Of a stretch of 64,000 nt of DNA, positions 22,741 through 34,931 are shown piece after piece; position 1 is the stretch's first letter, and every line of letters starts with the position of its first letter. A program made the translations under genes and the position numbers. This stretch comes from Serilophus lunatus. Taxonomy: Eukaryota; Chordata; Aves; Passeriformes; Eurylaimidae. The stretch covers positions 124,001 to 188,000 of the forward strand of contig VXBA01001795.1 in the NCBI GenBank assembly GCA_013399895.1. The letters are read 5' to 3'. The notes below the pieces were generated by a model that did not search any database, was not told the DNA's origin, and worked only from the letters and a program-made list of their open reading frames with translations.

Positions 22741-25700
22741 TTTTTTAGAATTACAATCCAAATTCCAATCCCAGATTAAGTAAAAGTCATATGGAACCAA
22801 TTCAATGGGTCACGTGAAGCTGACAGAGGTCTCTGCTTCCAATGCAGCTTGTCATAAATAAGTTGCATAGACACATACCATGAAAAACCGGTCAGAGTTC
22901 ACAAAGGAACCTTCTCTCACTAATGGAAGTCTCAATACTCAGAAAGTCTCAAATGTCTCCAGCTGCCTTCAATGCAAAGATATAAAGGCTTTGCAGAGAT
23001 GCTTTTATCATGTTGAGATTTGAGAGTAAATGAGAACCAACTCTGGCCTGAAAGTCCTAGGATTGTGCTGTTATTTTACTATCTTTCTTCCTTATAGAAG
23101 GAAATTCAGATAATAGAATAGGGAAAGAGACAGTCCTTAACTGAGCCTGGCATAACCTTTAGGTAACAAATTTTGGAAGTAGTCACATTTCTTCTCTTTT
23201 TAGGTGTAAAGCCTGTTTCTTCGGTTTACAGTTAATTTTCAACTGATTTAACATTACAACTGGAAGGTGACTGGCACTCAACTATTTTATGTACCTATGC
23301 TTACTATGAGATGCAGCATTTCAATGAATTACTTCACTTTAAACTTCATCTAGACTCTCAATTGTCCAGAAGGTTCCTTCTCCAGCCACCAGAGAGGAAT
23401 GTTCTCTTTAATGCCCTTTTTATATCATATTTTATTTTATATATGTCTTTCCACAAATTTTATATGTTTAATTAGAGATACAATTTTCCCCATACAGTCA
23501 GCGAATGCCCATGGACATGGGTCTTTGCAATGTAAACAGTGTACAAGTCAAGTCTTGTCTTAGTGCAAATATTGGAAGCAACTTTGGATGAAAACGCAAA
23601 ACTATCTTAGGGAGCAGCAGAAATTAAAGTAGTTATGAATATATCCACAGTTGTGTCTCTACAAATCTGCATTCATTGCCTGGATCATGTTTTGCTTCTG
23701 AGGTATATCCTTTTATAAAAAATATCAGCAAAATAAAAGGGCTAGATAGTGCCTAAGCATGAAATGTTTTATGATGAAAAATAACATCTGCAAATTGCTA
23801 AAAACCTCTTGTGATACAATAGAAAATCTTGATTTGAGATCCTTTTGAGCTCCCCTTATTGCTTTTTATTGTCAGCTTTATAATTACCAGTTTCTTAATG
23901 CATGCAATCAGCATTTGTTCTTTTCAATGAATTATGCCTCACATCATTGTAGTGATCTTTTTACTGTTGACTCCATTTTGTTCATATTGACAAGACTTGA
24001 TAGGAAAACAACCTTATTTCAGAAAGAGATTCAATCTTTTGCTGATTTATGTGGAAGATTTGACTTCTGGGGCAACATCAATATTTGGATTACATTGTTC
24101 GTTTTCAGCGACAGGTTGCCCAAAACATTATTTCAGTAAGGCATTGTCAGCAAACAATTCTGTATGATATTCAACAGTTTACATACAAGAGAAACTTTTT
24201 ACTGTTACAGAAGAGGAACCCTTTATTACATATTGAAAATAGTTTGTTTGCCTTCTACACCAAAGCCAACATCCTCAACTAATATTAGAGAACAAATTTT
24301 CACTGAGTTTTAGATTTCACAAAATTAAGGCAAATCCAGTTCAGAATTGAAGATCTAAAAGAATTTATATGAAAATTCCAGACTTTTAAATATTACTGAA
24401 GTTTTCTAAAGATATTTCAGCAGCAAGTTATATGCTTCAAATTAAATTCGAAATTTAGCATGTTAAAAATGCTGTACCTGTAAGAAAAAGGGCTTTATCT
24501 TTACATTGGGTTTACAAATCTATTGTATCCTAATTAAACATAAGAAGAGAATCAAGAAGAAAGCAGAATTCCCAAATTCTGTAGTCAATAGAATAGACTA
24601 AAGTCAAAGTGTTTACAGACCCTGCAAGGATCCAGTTCTTGACAATATGGTATGTAAAAAGCAGCACACTTGCACACAGTGTAAGAAGGATTCGTTACAG
24701 GCATTCATTTGAGATCTATGTCATGACTACTAAAAAACTGACTAAATGCATTAATGCATTAGTTCCTTTGGAAGCTGCTAACAAGAGATGTTTTTCAGTG
24801 TCAATTTAGCCAAGTGAATCTTTTTTTGCACAGTTACATAAATTAGCTATAATAGGTTTAAGAAAATGTCATTCTATCCCAGTATGATGTTTCCCAAAAT
24901 AATTGCTACCAGATGTAGAGAAAAAAGTACAGAACAAATGCAAGAATTTATACTTTTTCTTGTACATTGCTATTGGAACAGGTGATCATGAGGAGTTTAA
25001 TGAAGCTCAGAGATCTTTGGTCACTGATTAATGGCCATCAAGGAAACTGCTTGGGCACAGCCATGAGAATTAGGGAATATACCAGGGGACTTTTGGGAGA
25101 GTTTTGATGGGATTCCAGAAGGAATATGTAGGGTTGTGTAAAATATTTGCATAAAAAAAATATTTAGGGAAAGACGAGAAAAGGAAAGGCTGTAAGTCAT
25201 AGGGCCCATAGTTGTATGTGCCAGTAATTTGCTACTGCCCAGACTTGCACATCTGCTGGATTTCTAGTGCCTGCAGAACCTTTAACAAGAACAGTCTGTT
25301 GTAATTCTAAGATCTTCTTCTGAAACGGTGACAGAGCAGGTGCAACAACTACCTGTTAAAAGGCAGAATTTTTTTCTCCCCGTGTCTCGCATACATCTAT
25401 ACTGAATTCCAACTGCCATTTCCCTCAGCCAGTCAGTCAGTATCATAGTGCCCTTGCATGACTCTACAATATGTTATTTTTCATACCCCAGATGACTTTG
25501 TGCATTTGTACATTTTGGTGCACTGAGAAAGCTGACCAGCAATTCCAGCCCTTCATTTTTAATGAATTACTTATCTGTGTAGTGATCCTCTCTATCATCT
25601 CAATAGCACTGAAGTTTCTTTGAGAATCTTCTTGAGCCACTGCTCAGAGAACAAATGACACCTGGATTCTTCTTGATCACATTGATACTGTGATCACATT

Positions 25701-25804
25701 GCCTGTGATTACTTAAAAAAAATGGACAGATTTGTGAAGTGCTTCCTAAGAACCACATTAACTCCCCTCCAATACTTATCCATGTTTCCTCATTACAGTT
25801 TGTA
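22741..25804. other. AT-rich stretch, no gene recognised
   Basis: No repeat family or exon is recognised over 3 kb. The longest frame is 74 codons (23915-24139, plus), with no signature. Confidence 0.45.
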
Positions 25805-25858
25805 TCTTTCCTTTCCTCCTTCCCCCTTTCTCTCCCTCTTCCCTTCCTCCCTTTCTCT
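25805..25858. repeat. Polypyrimidine tract, 54 bp
   Basis: Only C and T occur on the plus strand from 25805 to 25858, made of TTCC, CCCT and TCTC units with no fixed period. It is a mirror-type, triplex-capable low-complexity tract. Confidence 0.85.
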
Positions 25859-26449
25859 GAATTAATTTTATCTCTGTATTTTTTGACAACTTGGACAGTC
25901 TTCTGTCATAGTTCATAGACATTCCCTAAATGTGCTTTAATTATTTTAAATATCTTCTTTTGTTCCTCTGAAGCCCACTCTTGCAAACTCTTCCCTTGTC
26001 CCAGATAAAGTTGCTTGGTAGTGCAAATTTCCTTGACTTCAGAAAATGCTGAACCTTTTCTGCGCTCAAATAATGGGTCGTTTCAGACTTATTTTTTTTA
26101 ACTTTCCTCTGGAAATTTTAATTCGGACAGAATTCGTCCTTCTGTTCATATTTTCACTAAAACTAAACATTCAACTTGCGGTCAGTTGATACAAACCTCT
26201 TTGCTTATATTTAGATTATAGATGAAGGGGTTATCTAAAGCAGGCCAAAGATGGGGTCACTTGTTCTTGGATTATGGCTCAATTAAAGAAAAAGAATGGA
26301 AAATTTTGTTACAATCAGAAGTGTTAGACCTTATTATTAGCAATAATATATATTGCTTAACAAGTATTTTGGAAGTTAATGTTTCTTGTAAGGATAACAA
26401 TTCTAATAGCATTTTCTCTGTGCAAAAATATTAGCCAGGCTTGATAGTG
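25859..26449. other. AT-rich spacer
   Basis: Nothing recognised. A 70-codon plus frame (26222-26434) has no family resemblance. Confidence 0.4.
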
Positions 26450-26735
26450 GGGTTCAACAGAAGGATCTTATCACTCATTTGGATATCAGGAGGAACTTTT
26501 TCACAGTGAGGGTGATCTCTCACTGGAATGGGCTTCCCAGGGAGCTGGTGGGGTCACTGTCCCTGGATGTGTTTAAGGATAGGTTAGATGATGAACTTAG
26601 TGGGATGGTTTAGATGGTTTAAATGGTTCAGATGGTATAGATGTTACACTGATGTTGGATAGGTTGTTAACCTAGGTAAAGGTTGGACTTGATGATCTCC
26701 ATGGTCTTTTCCAACCTTATTAATTCCGTGTGTAA
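26450..26735 (+). repeat. CR1 LINE, 3' end
   Basis: Forward CR1 3' end: GATATCAGGAGGAACTTTTT, CACAGTGAGGGTGATCTCTC, CACTGGAATGGGCTTCCCAG, CCCTGGATGTGTTTAAGGAT, then GGTTGGACTTGATGATCTCC and TTTTCCAACCTTATTAATTC with octamer-like ends (TGTGTAATTCTGTG). The block just before GGTTGGACT is expanded by a 9-bp repeat (separate entry). Confidence 0.92.
26604..26648 (+). repeat. 9-bp minisatellite inside a CR1 3' UTR
   Basis: Five 9-bp units in register: GATGGTTTA twice exactly, then AATGGTTCA, GATGGTATA and GATGTTACA. CR1 copies normally have a single GGTTTAG-like element here, so this is local expansion after or during insertion. Confidence 0.75.
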
Positions 26736-29700
26736 TTCTGTGTGTAATTACTGTGAGAGAATTTTTCTTGATTCTTCCTCAAGTTATGTCATTTTAGGGG
26801 GTGTCTGTTTTAACTGTGGAAATGCTTCCATTTTTTTACTGCAAATTAAAGATAATGAAAGAGAGTATGTAACCCACCATTTCATTCTTCATGAGCAACA
26901 CAGTTCTTAGCTCAGCTTCAGTCATTCGTTTCCAGTTCTGTTTCTACAACTCCAGCCTTTACTGAGTTTCACCTTGTTCTCACCTCCTGTTAATTCTTCC
27001 ATTTGATTGCCTATAGTCTTCCCGTTGCTTTACAAATACTTGATACACTGGTGTGTTTAATTGACCACTGTCTGTCCCGTCTTTCATTAGGCACTAATTG
27101 CATTGCCGGCCAGTTTTTGCTGTTATCAGTATTCACACTGTCTTCTTCATTGATCTCTCATTTTCTGCTTAATGATATTACTCCATCCACTGTCATATTT
27201 TAATTTCTCTTTGTTTTATTGGAGGTTTTATGTCCTTTTTAAACTAAGCTACTTGATCAGCTGTCATGTAGTCTGGCTCTGCCATGCTCCATTATCCCTC
27301 AGTACTCCTTTGGCTGCAATCAAAGGCAACTGATGCAAAGAAATTTAATGTAAATTTCAATGATCTAAGAAGCTTGAATTAAGTGCTTCTGAAATCCAGG
27401 TACTGACTAAGCTAAACAGACCACAAAAAGATGACAGAGTAGTTTAGAAAAATAATTTAAGCATTATTTAATACTGTGAAATTGTTTGACTGTTCTCAGA
27501 TTGGAAAGAGAGTGCTTCAGATATAAAAATAATAAAGTTTAGTCCATTTGTTCTTCATTGCAAAGGATGAGAAAGCTGTATAATGAGGATTAACATGGAA
27601 CTCGTTCTGTGTTAGTTATGCCAAAGATATTCTGTAATTAGGAGGTAGGCCGATTACCAAGGAATTTAAGAGAAATGTTTCTTTTGATTAATAAAAGAAA
27701 TATTTAGATTGGTCTATAGTAGCCAGAGTTTGATACTGCTTTCAGCAAAGTTAATTCTGATTCTGGGGAATAGAAGCCAGTTTAGAACATTTCTCAGCTG
27801 ACTTTCTGTACAGCTTAGTGTTCTGAGGTCTCAAACACATGCATGTATGAATAGGGTTATGCACAATATTAAGGATAGAGAGCTGTCTTTCCTGTTTGAG
27901 CTTTCTTCAAAATTGCAGGAATCCTCTTCAGGTTTTAGCAATTCAACAATAGACTTTCAAATCTGAATTTTTCTTTCAAATTTATTTCATATTCTCTTGA
28001 AAAATACTTTCAAAGCATTCACTGTTTTTCTAAGAAATCAGACAGAAGAACAATATATGATAAGAATGGTGAGAATCCTAGAGAATAAAAAAGAAAGAGA
28101 AAACCCAAAATCTACTTGAGAAATTATCTCTTTTCAGACTCTCCAAGAATACTAGAAATGTGCTCTTGAAGCTAATGCAGCAATTCTGCCAGGAGTCACA
28201 GTCTCAGTTGCCATAATTATTTAGCTTTTTCTTACAGACAGCAGATGATTCGGTGAAGTGTCCTCTTCCCATAGAAGCAGAGTCCCTCAGTAAAAAACTT
28301 TTTTTAGGTTCAGTATGAGATGTATACAGTCGAGAGGACTTTAGAAAAGACTGAACAACCCTTAATAAGAAACTGAGAATTCCAACCAGTAAATAGCACA
28401 ATTAATTATTTTAAACATATTTTAACCCACCAAGTTATAATCTTCATTAATTAGTTCTGCAATGTTATTTTCCTTCCGCATGCTTTAGTTATGAAGGAAA
28501 ATTGTGACCTGTAAAATGAGCCTGACAGAAAAGATATCAAAAAGAAGAAGTAAAAAAGTAAGTTTGTGAAGTTATGTCTTGGGCTTAAAAAGTAGTTTCT
28601 GAAGATGACAGCATGACCAGGGTTAAAGCTGAGAAAATAATTTTTAAAAAATGCATCCCAACCATGCTGCATACCAAGTGGACACCAAAAATTTATCTTA
28701 CGGCTGTACACTACAAATATATATAACTCGTTATTCCTTTCAGAACAAGAAGCTGCACAATATAATGAAAAGAATCTCTGTTGTGATCATGACAAACATA
28801 CTGTGGGGTTTGCTGGCACATTTGGTTCTAGAATACTGACCTTTTACAGAAATATTTTGTTGTGACAATCTGAATCAGAAACTAAAGAAAAATAGTTTCC
28901 TCCAGGAAACCTCCTATGACTCTATAATCTCTTCTGATCCCCTCCAGTTCAGAAACTCCAGCATTTACCCTTGTGATTCCTGCCTTCTGCAATACCTCCT
29001 CCCTCCATGCCATAACCATCCTTTCTCCTCATCATTTAAATTGCTCCCACAGCTCCTGGTTGCTGGATGGTGAAGAGGCATCTAATATGGCCAGTTCTGA
29101 ACTACTCAGATACGCCTGGGCTCAAATTAAACAGCCTGCAGCATCTGTTGCTCTGGTGGGTGAGGTAAGAAGGGAGAGGAGAAAAGTCAACAGAGAACTC
29201 TCTCCTCCCTCTGCCTTTTATAAGAAACTAAAGTAGCACAAAAACTGTGTGATCTGTTCTGAACCATCACATATGGCTGAAATTATTCTGTGCTTTACCG
29301 AGTTCCCTGGGAAGTGAGGGGAAAAGATGAAGGGACAGACAAATAGTATGATTTTAAAAACATAATTTCCTTAGAAAGCAAGGTTAAAGAAAAATTTAAA
29401 AAAAAAATAAAGGAGCATGTTCTTAGCACTAACATTCCTACCTAGATGCCAAGTATTACATCCAAGTTTCTTCTTCAAGTGGATTTTGCAGAATCTAAAT
29501 AGTGAAGACTGCGTCTAAATACCAGTGCCTAACTGTTCTCAAATGTGACATCTTTTGAGGCTTACTGTATTATTCTAGCATTGACTGACCCAAACTGCAC
29601 ATTTTATGCAGAATGGAGAGAAATGTTGACCACCAATGGACTATTGCATCTACTAGAGCAAGGCATAACAAGAATCAACGGCTGGAGCCTGCAGCTAGAT

Positions 29701-29884
29701 ATATTCAAATGTATATTGAGGCAATTTTTTAATTGCAGTGGTGATCAACTATCAGAGCCATCACATACAGTAACAATGTTTCTCCAATTGTTGAAATCCT
29801 CATTTCAAGACTGATGGCTGTTCCAGGACATAAGCTTGAGCCCATTACAAGTTATTTGGCTTACTACAGAGCTTCACTGGCTGA
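26736..29884. other. AT-rich stretch, no gene recognised
   Basis: No repeat family is recognised. A plus-strand segment 29053-29164 is open for 37 codons between a good acceptor (CTCCCACAG) and donor (GAG/GTAAGA), but this is short enough to arise by chance. The longest frame is 89 codons (29545-29814, plus), unrecognised. Confidence 0.4.
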
Positions 29885-29975
29885 AATTGTTTTGCTGGTA
29901 CAGTTGCTGGTGTTATATTTAGCTCAGTCTAAATGATCTAGTGATCCCTGTTGGCCTTCAAATGTATGAACTAAT
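29885..29975 (+). repeat. Old CR1/L3-like 3' tail
   Basis: AAATGATCTAGTGATCCCTG, then TTGGCCTTCAAATGTATGAA, resembles the 3' end of old tetrapod CR1/L3 elements (GATGATCTAGTGATCCCTTCTGG-like, then a repeated ATGAA end). It is weak and without further flanking similarity. Confidence 0.45.
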
Positions 29976-32127
29976 GAAGTGAAGTTGACATAAAAAGTTG
30001 GAATGTGCAAACAGGCAGAGTTGAGGGAATATAGGATGCTTCAGTTTGGTGGTTGAGCAGAGTGGATTGAGCTGACTAAGTTTTACGAAGAATTTAAGCA
30101 GTGTTAAAAAGGAACGAGAAAGATAATATAGGTTAATTAAAAATACTTCATTTAAAAGCTCTTACTGTAAGATTATTTTCATTGTGGACAGCTATGAAAA
30201 GATTAAAATTTTCCTTCAAAACACTGAAATGAAATAGCTTGCATATAAAAAATTTTCCCACCAGAAAAGCTGAGTTGATTTGGCTGCAAAACATCAATTA
30301 ATATCTGGTTTTCATAATTCCTTTTTTGCTGAATATCCATTTTTTTCAGGGAAAAATAAATATATTCAGTCAGACAAGCAATGAAAACCATAGTGATAAG
30401 AAAGGATAAAGATGTAGCAATAAACATTACCATGGCATGTCCTGATTAAGAAAGAAAGGGGGGGTTGACAGTTAAACTTAAAAGTGGACCATTAAGAAAT
30501 GGTGGCCTATCATAGATAAAAACTGAAATTATTTTTACGTAGAACCTTGATAACATTTTCTATATGTTTTCCATGAATATGAAATTAAAGGAGACAGAGG
30601 TGATGGATGGATCAACTGATACTTTTGTCAGACAAGAGTAACCTTTTATTCAGACTAATAATTTATACATATTAATCCAATGCAATACTTGAAAAAGTGA
30701 TTAACCAACATTTATTCAAACATAATTAATAACAATAACATTTATGAGATGTTTAACAATTTTGTGATGTTTTCTTCATTTATCTATAACATTCTATTAA
30801 TTTATGTTCAAAAACTTTGTAGAAGACGGGTGAGGTTTACTTACTAACAAAAAGGTTTTTCAACACCAGGGTGGTAAGTAGTTTTCTTTAACTGCCTTTC
30901 TTCAGTAGCTCCTCTGTGACAACAATACAATATGACCTTCCCACATGGTTAGCTGCATTCTTTCGGGTTTCCTTAAGAATAAACAGTCCACTTTATTTTT
31001 TGAGAAAATAAAGAGCACAATGGGCTACAAGGAAGGACCCAAACCTTCCCGTTTAGTTATTCTGCCTAAAATAGAATATCAATAAATTCACCAGAAGGGT
31101 TCAAATGTGTAAATTCCCCAGCTCACTCACGGCTGCCTTGAACCTTTGACATTGTGCTGATATAGACATATATATCCTGTCTGTTGTCAAAGCCAATTTT
31201 AAAATCAGTCCTGTTAAAACTACTTCAGAAACATCTTTGTTTCCACTCAATAGCAACAAGAATTATTCTCATGTTTTCACACATAACTGAATTCTTAACA
31301 AAGCCATCCCACATCAATACACAGATTCCCAAGCTGCTAAGATAGAATCTCTTTGAACATGCCAGACCTGTCTGTTTTCTTTATAGATTTTGATTACCAT
31401 GATCCATGTACTATGCACACAAAAAATCTAACAATTTAAATTTGTAATAGCTTTTAGACCATCAGTGGTAGCATTTGCACATTAAACATGTACATGAAAA
31501 CTGGAGGAGTCAAAATTTCCATTTTTCCCTCAACTCTCTTAAACAGATATTGCCCAGTTTGCTGAAGGCCAAACAGATACAGCACAGGTGAGAGACTGCT
31601 CTTGGCTCAATTCACCCTCTTGAACACTCTGAAAATCACCCAACTATATAAGGAAAAGCTTTGCTTCATGAGCTAACTCAATCTCCCTCCATAACTCCAC
31701 GCAGATCCTTTTCTTTCACCCTTAGCCCAATTGTAACTTGACACAGCTCCATAAGAAGAAAAGCTGACATTTACACAAATCACTAAACACTCTGTTCATT
31801 CAGTTCTTGTTTTTGTGGCTCCTTTGAACCATATTTTAGCTAAACATTGGAGATATTATTAAAATCAGATGATGTCTTTTCCTCCTGACACGGTATTCCC
31901 ATTACACACAACATAAGTGTTGCCATACAGCACAAGATAGGCCAAGGATCAATGCTAAATCTGCACACCATGTTTGGCAGGATGCTTTGCTTGGAAGACA
32001 CCACATCAATCTGGAATCAAGCTGGGCAAGAAAAATTCCTTGTGACATAACTTAGTGGAACATGCAGTCTTTACAGTATGCTCCGCATGTGTCAGTAAAT
32101 GCACCTACTGAGATTAGGACATTGTAG
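29976..32127. other. AT-rich stretch, no gene recognised
   Basis: Nothing recognised. Several reversed polyadenylation-like TTTATT motifs occur at 30650-30730, but no TG...CA ends or target duplications were found to support an LTR. Confidence 0.4.
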
Positions 32128-32205
32128 AATCATTGAACAGTTTGTACTGGAAGAAACACTTAGTGGTCATCTAGTTCAATCCTCTCATCCAGTTCAGCTC
32201 CTTCA
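32128..32205 (-). repeat. CR1 LINE, 3' tail fragment
   Basis: The plus strand shows the reversed CR1 end: GTAGAATCATTGAACAGTTT, GTACTGGAAGAAACACTTAG, and TGGTCATCTAGTTCAATCCT. Only about 80 bp remain. Confidence 0.8.
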
Positions 32206-34079
32206 AGTAAGGAGGTAAAAAGTATGTCATGTGAATTTTGTTAAGATGTAAATTTAGGGCAACTGTATCACTATAAAACAAATTGGTAATGATTTCACCC
32301 AACTAGAAATAAAAACCTCAGTTTCAGTGCCCAGTTTAAAGCCAAACCACCTTCAATGTCACTGCATGAACACTTTATTTTGTGGTAGTCTTCGTAAAGA
32401 AATGTGAGTTTCATGGGACCTTCTAAAAGATATTTTTGACATTTCTTCAGAGGGTCACTTCAATTTCTCAACTGCTTTTCTCATAAAGCCAAAATAATTA
32501 CATGCTGCTTCAAATGTTGGTCAATAAGTACATTGCGAACCGCACAAATTGCTGCTTTAATCTTATACTTCATGTCAAATAGACATAGCACCAAATGTAT
32601 ATGATTGGTTGGCAAACCATGATTCTAAACTGTTTTCCACAAGCATTCTGTATTTTACTATCTTTCAATCACACCTTTAAGCAGCATGCAGTTTAGCTAA
32701 TAATATCTCTCTGGAAAATTCTTCACATTATTTTGAAATTTGAATATCTTTTTTTTTTTTGAGACTACACTTAATTTGTTGTGGTTGATGTGTCCAAGTT
32801 TAGAAAGTGATATCATGTGCTGTACATATTGAATATAATTCAGTATCTGTGTTCTGTTAAAGATCATATTCTCACTATGTCAATAGGCCACCCTTTGTGA
32901 TTCCAAGTCTTTCACGTATCAGCATAATTTAATTTAATATTTTAATGATGGAGTAGTCCGTGAAAGATATAGGGGATATTTTTATGATAGCCATATCATT
33001 TTCCTAATACTGCAACTCCCTAGCCTTCTGAGAACAGTATCTCTCAAATTACCTGATGTGTCATAGCAAATGAAATTCAGTAATTCCACATACACCGAAA
33101 TAGTCTAAAACTAGAAGAGGAGCAGTAGCAAATTACAGCGGCATAAGAATGGAAGGAGCAAAGTTTTTGCAAAATGGAGAATATAGCCAGCTTTTTAGAC
33201 AGGTTTTTTCACCAGTGTATCAGGAGCTGTTTGAGCAGCTTGAAGCAACATGTATCTCTAGATATAAAAAAGCAACTGAATATTCTTTGATGAAAGCAAA
33301 TAGTGATGATACACTTCCACCTAAGTAGCAGGGAATTCCAATTTACAGTCACCTGATTACTGACACCAAACACAAAATTTCTATTCAGTGAAAATACATC
33401 TCTTTGAAAAGTTCTTATCCCACGCTTACAATAGCCATTTTGTCTGCGTTCTGAAAAAGAATAACCAGGAAGGGAAGGCAAGTATTGATTAAGGAAGAGG
33501 GTCAGAAAGAAGGTCAACCTGCAAGCCTCCAAATATGCTCTAGTATCTCTTACTCCAAAGACTCATATATCCAGTCTCCTGCTTTTGAGTGTGACAGGTT
33601 GCTGAGGTAGAAAAGAAGCAAACAGAAGTATAGAGCTATCTTCCTCATGATAAAGACTTCCAGTAGCACAGGGATTTCCTGAAATGGGAGCTATATTTAG
33701 ATACACCTTTTAATAGTCATTAGTGACTGCATTATAAAAAGTAAAAGTTTGTACAATAATAAATGAGAGCCCTGTCATATTTTTGCTATCTGCAGCATCC
33801 TCTGATAGAGCAATTACTTGGGTATCAATTTTGAGATTATAAACTTGCTGCCAAACTACCTTTGTGTTCCTCCTCATTCTTGTAGTAGAAGAAATGCATT
33901 GGTTTCCTCTTTACTGTTGCATCCGCGACAGAAAGGTATCTTTTTTCTTTTATAAAGTGACCTTTTGGGGAAATTTTCCCATCACTACCATGATATGCTG
34001 GCAAACTGAGGAAGAAAAAGGTAATCCACTAAACTGAGAAGAGAATTCCTCAGCAGGGTGGAAGACTTCATTGTTTGTT
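32206..34079. other. AT-rich stretch, no gene recognised
   Basis: Nothing recognised. The longest frame is 107 codons (33209-33532, minus), rich in Phe, Leu and Cys and without a signature. Confidence 0.45.
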
Positions 34080-34931
34080 CAGCCTGAGAGCTACTGGTCC
34101 CTGATCGTCAGGTGGCAGGGAGATTTCCAACTCTAGGATGGCTGTGCAGGGTAGGGGTGGGCAACACTAATGAATGCCAAAGACAAGGGGGCCAGGAGGT
34201 GGAGTATGCCTGTCTTTTCTTCCCACCTCACACTGGACAATAAAAACTTTGTGTGTAACCAGCCCAGCGCTTTGATTTTTGGGAGCAGCCCTGGGAAAGG
34301 GCCTCGGCACTACCTCGCTGGTGCTGTTTCTCCCCACTGTCTCCCTCTTGCCTCAGCAAACAGTGGAGAGGTGCCTACTGCTGCCCTGTGACCACATCGC
34401 CTCTGCTGCTGTCTCTGCCTTGCCCAGCCCAGCTGCCACGTCCAGGTGGGCTCTGCAGCAACCCCAGAGAGACAGAGAGAGAGCTCTGCCTGCACCAGTC
34501 CTCGCTCAGAGCCAGCCTGTGTGCCCTTCCCAAATCCTGCTGTTCCTGTGTTGGACAAGTGACTTGCCCATCTCAGCAGCAAAACCGGGGGAACCCTCAC
34601 ATGTGTGATGAGCCCACAGGACCTGCCTGGTTCCCCCTCAGCTGTGACCACACCGAGGAAAAATACACAGAGGGGGACCAAGGTTAGGGTTTGTTGGGGT
34701 GATATTTCTTGTTACTGTTGTGTTTCTGTTTGTGCCTATTTTTTAATTCTAGATATATATTTCGGTAAATAGTTGCTACTTCCTTTTTCTACATTTTTGA
34801 CTGAAAATCTCTTGATTTCAAGGGTATAGTAAAATGGAGGAGGAGTTTCTTTCCATTCCAGGAAGGTTCCCACTTTCCCCTGTCAGGTATTGCCTTAACC
34901 TTAGACCACTTTAAACACAGAAACCAAGGCA
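34080..34931 (+). mobile_element. GC-rich avian ERV LTR (third family)
   Basis: A GC-rich island in AT-rich sequence. It has a polyadenylation signal AATAAA at 34239-34244 followed by CTTTGTGTGTAACCAGCCCA and GCGCTTTGATTTTTGGGAGC. The final part (GAAAATCTCTTGATTTCAAG, then TTCCATTCCAGGAAGG, ending AAACCAAGGCA) follows the 3' end of a common avian ERVL-like LTR. No retroviral gene is adjacent. The left edge is a guess and I could not find a target duplication. The open frames of 73-123 codons on both strands come from GC-rich composition and are not genes. Confidence 0.65.

Noticed and set aside
29053..29164. Plus-strand exon of 37 codons between CTCCCACAG and GAG/GTAAGA
   Set aside because: The splice sites look good, but 37 open codons in one of three frames is expected often by chance. 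No in-frame partner exon was found nearby.
30640..31000. Possible reversed LTR suggested by TTTATT motifs
   Set aside because: No TG...CA boundaries, no target duplication and no family resemblance could be found.
34170..34687. Overlapping 73-123 codon frames on both strands
   Set aside because: All fall in the GC-rich LTR, where stops are rare by composition. No domain or splice structure is seen.
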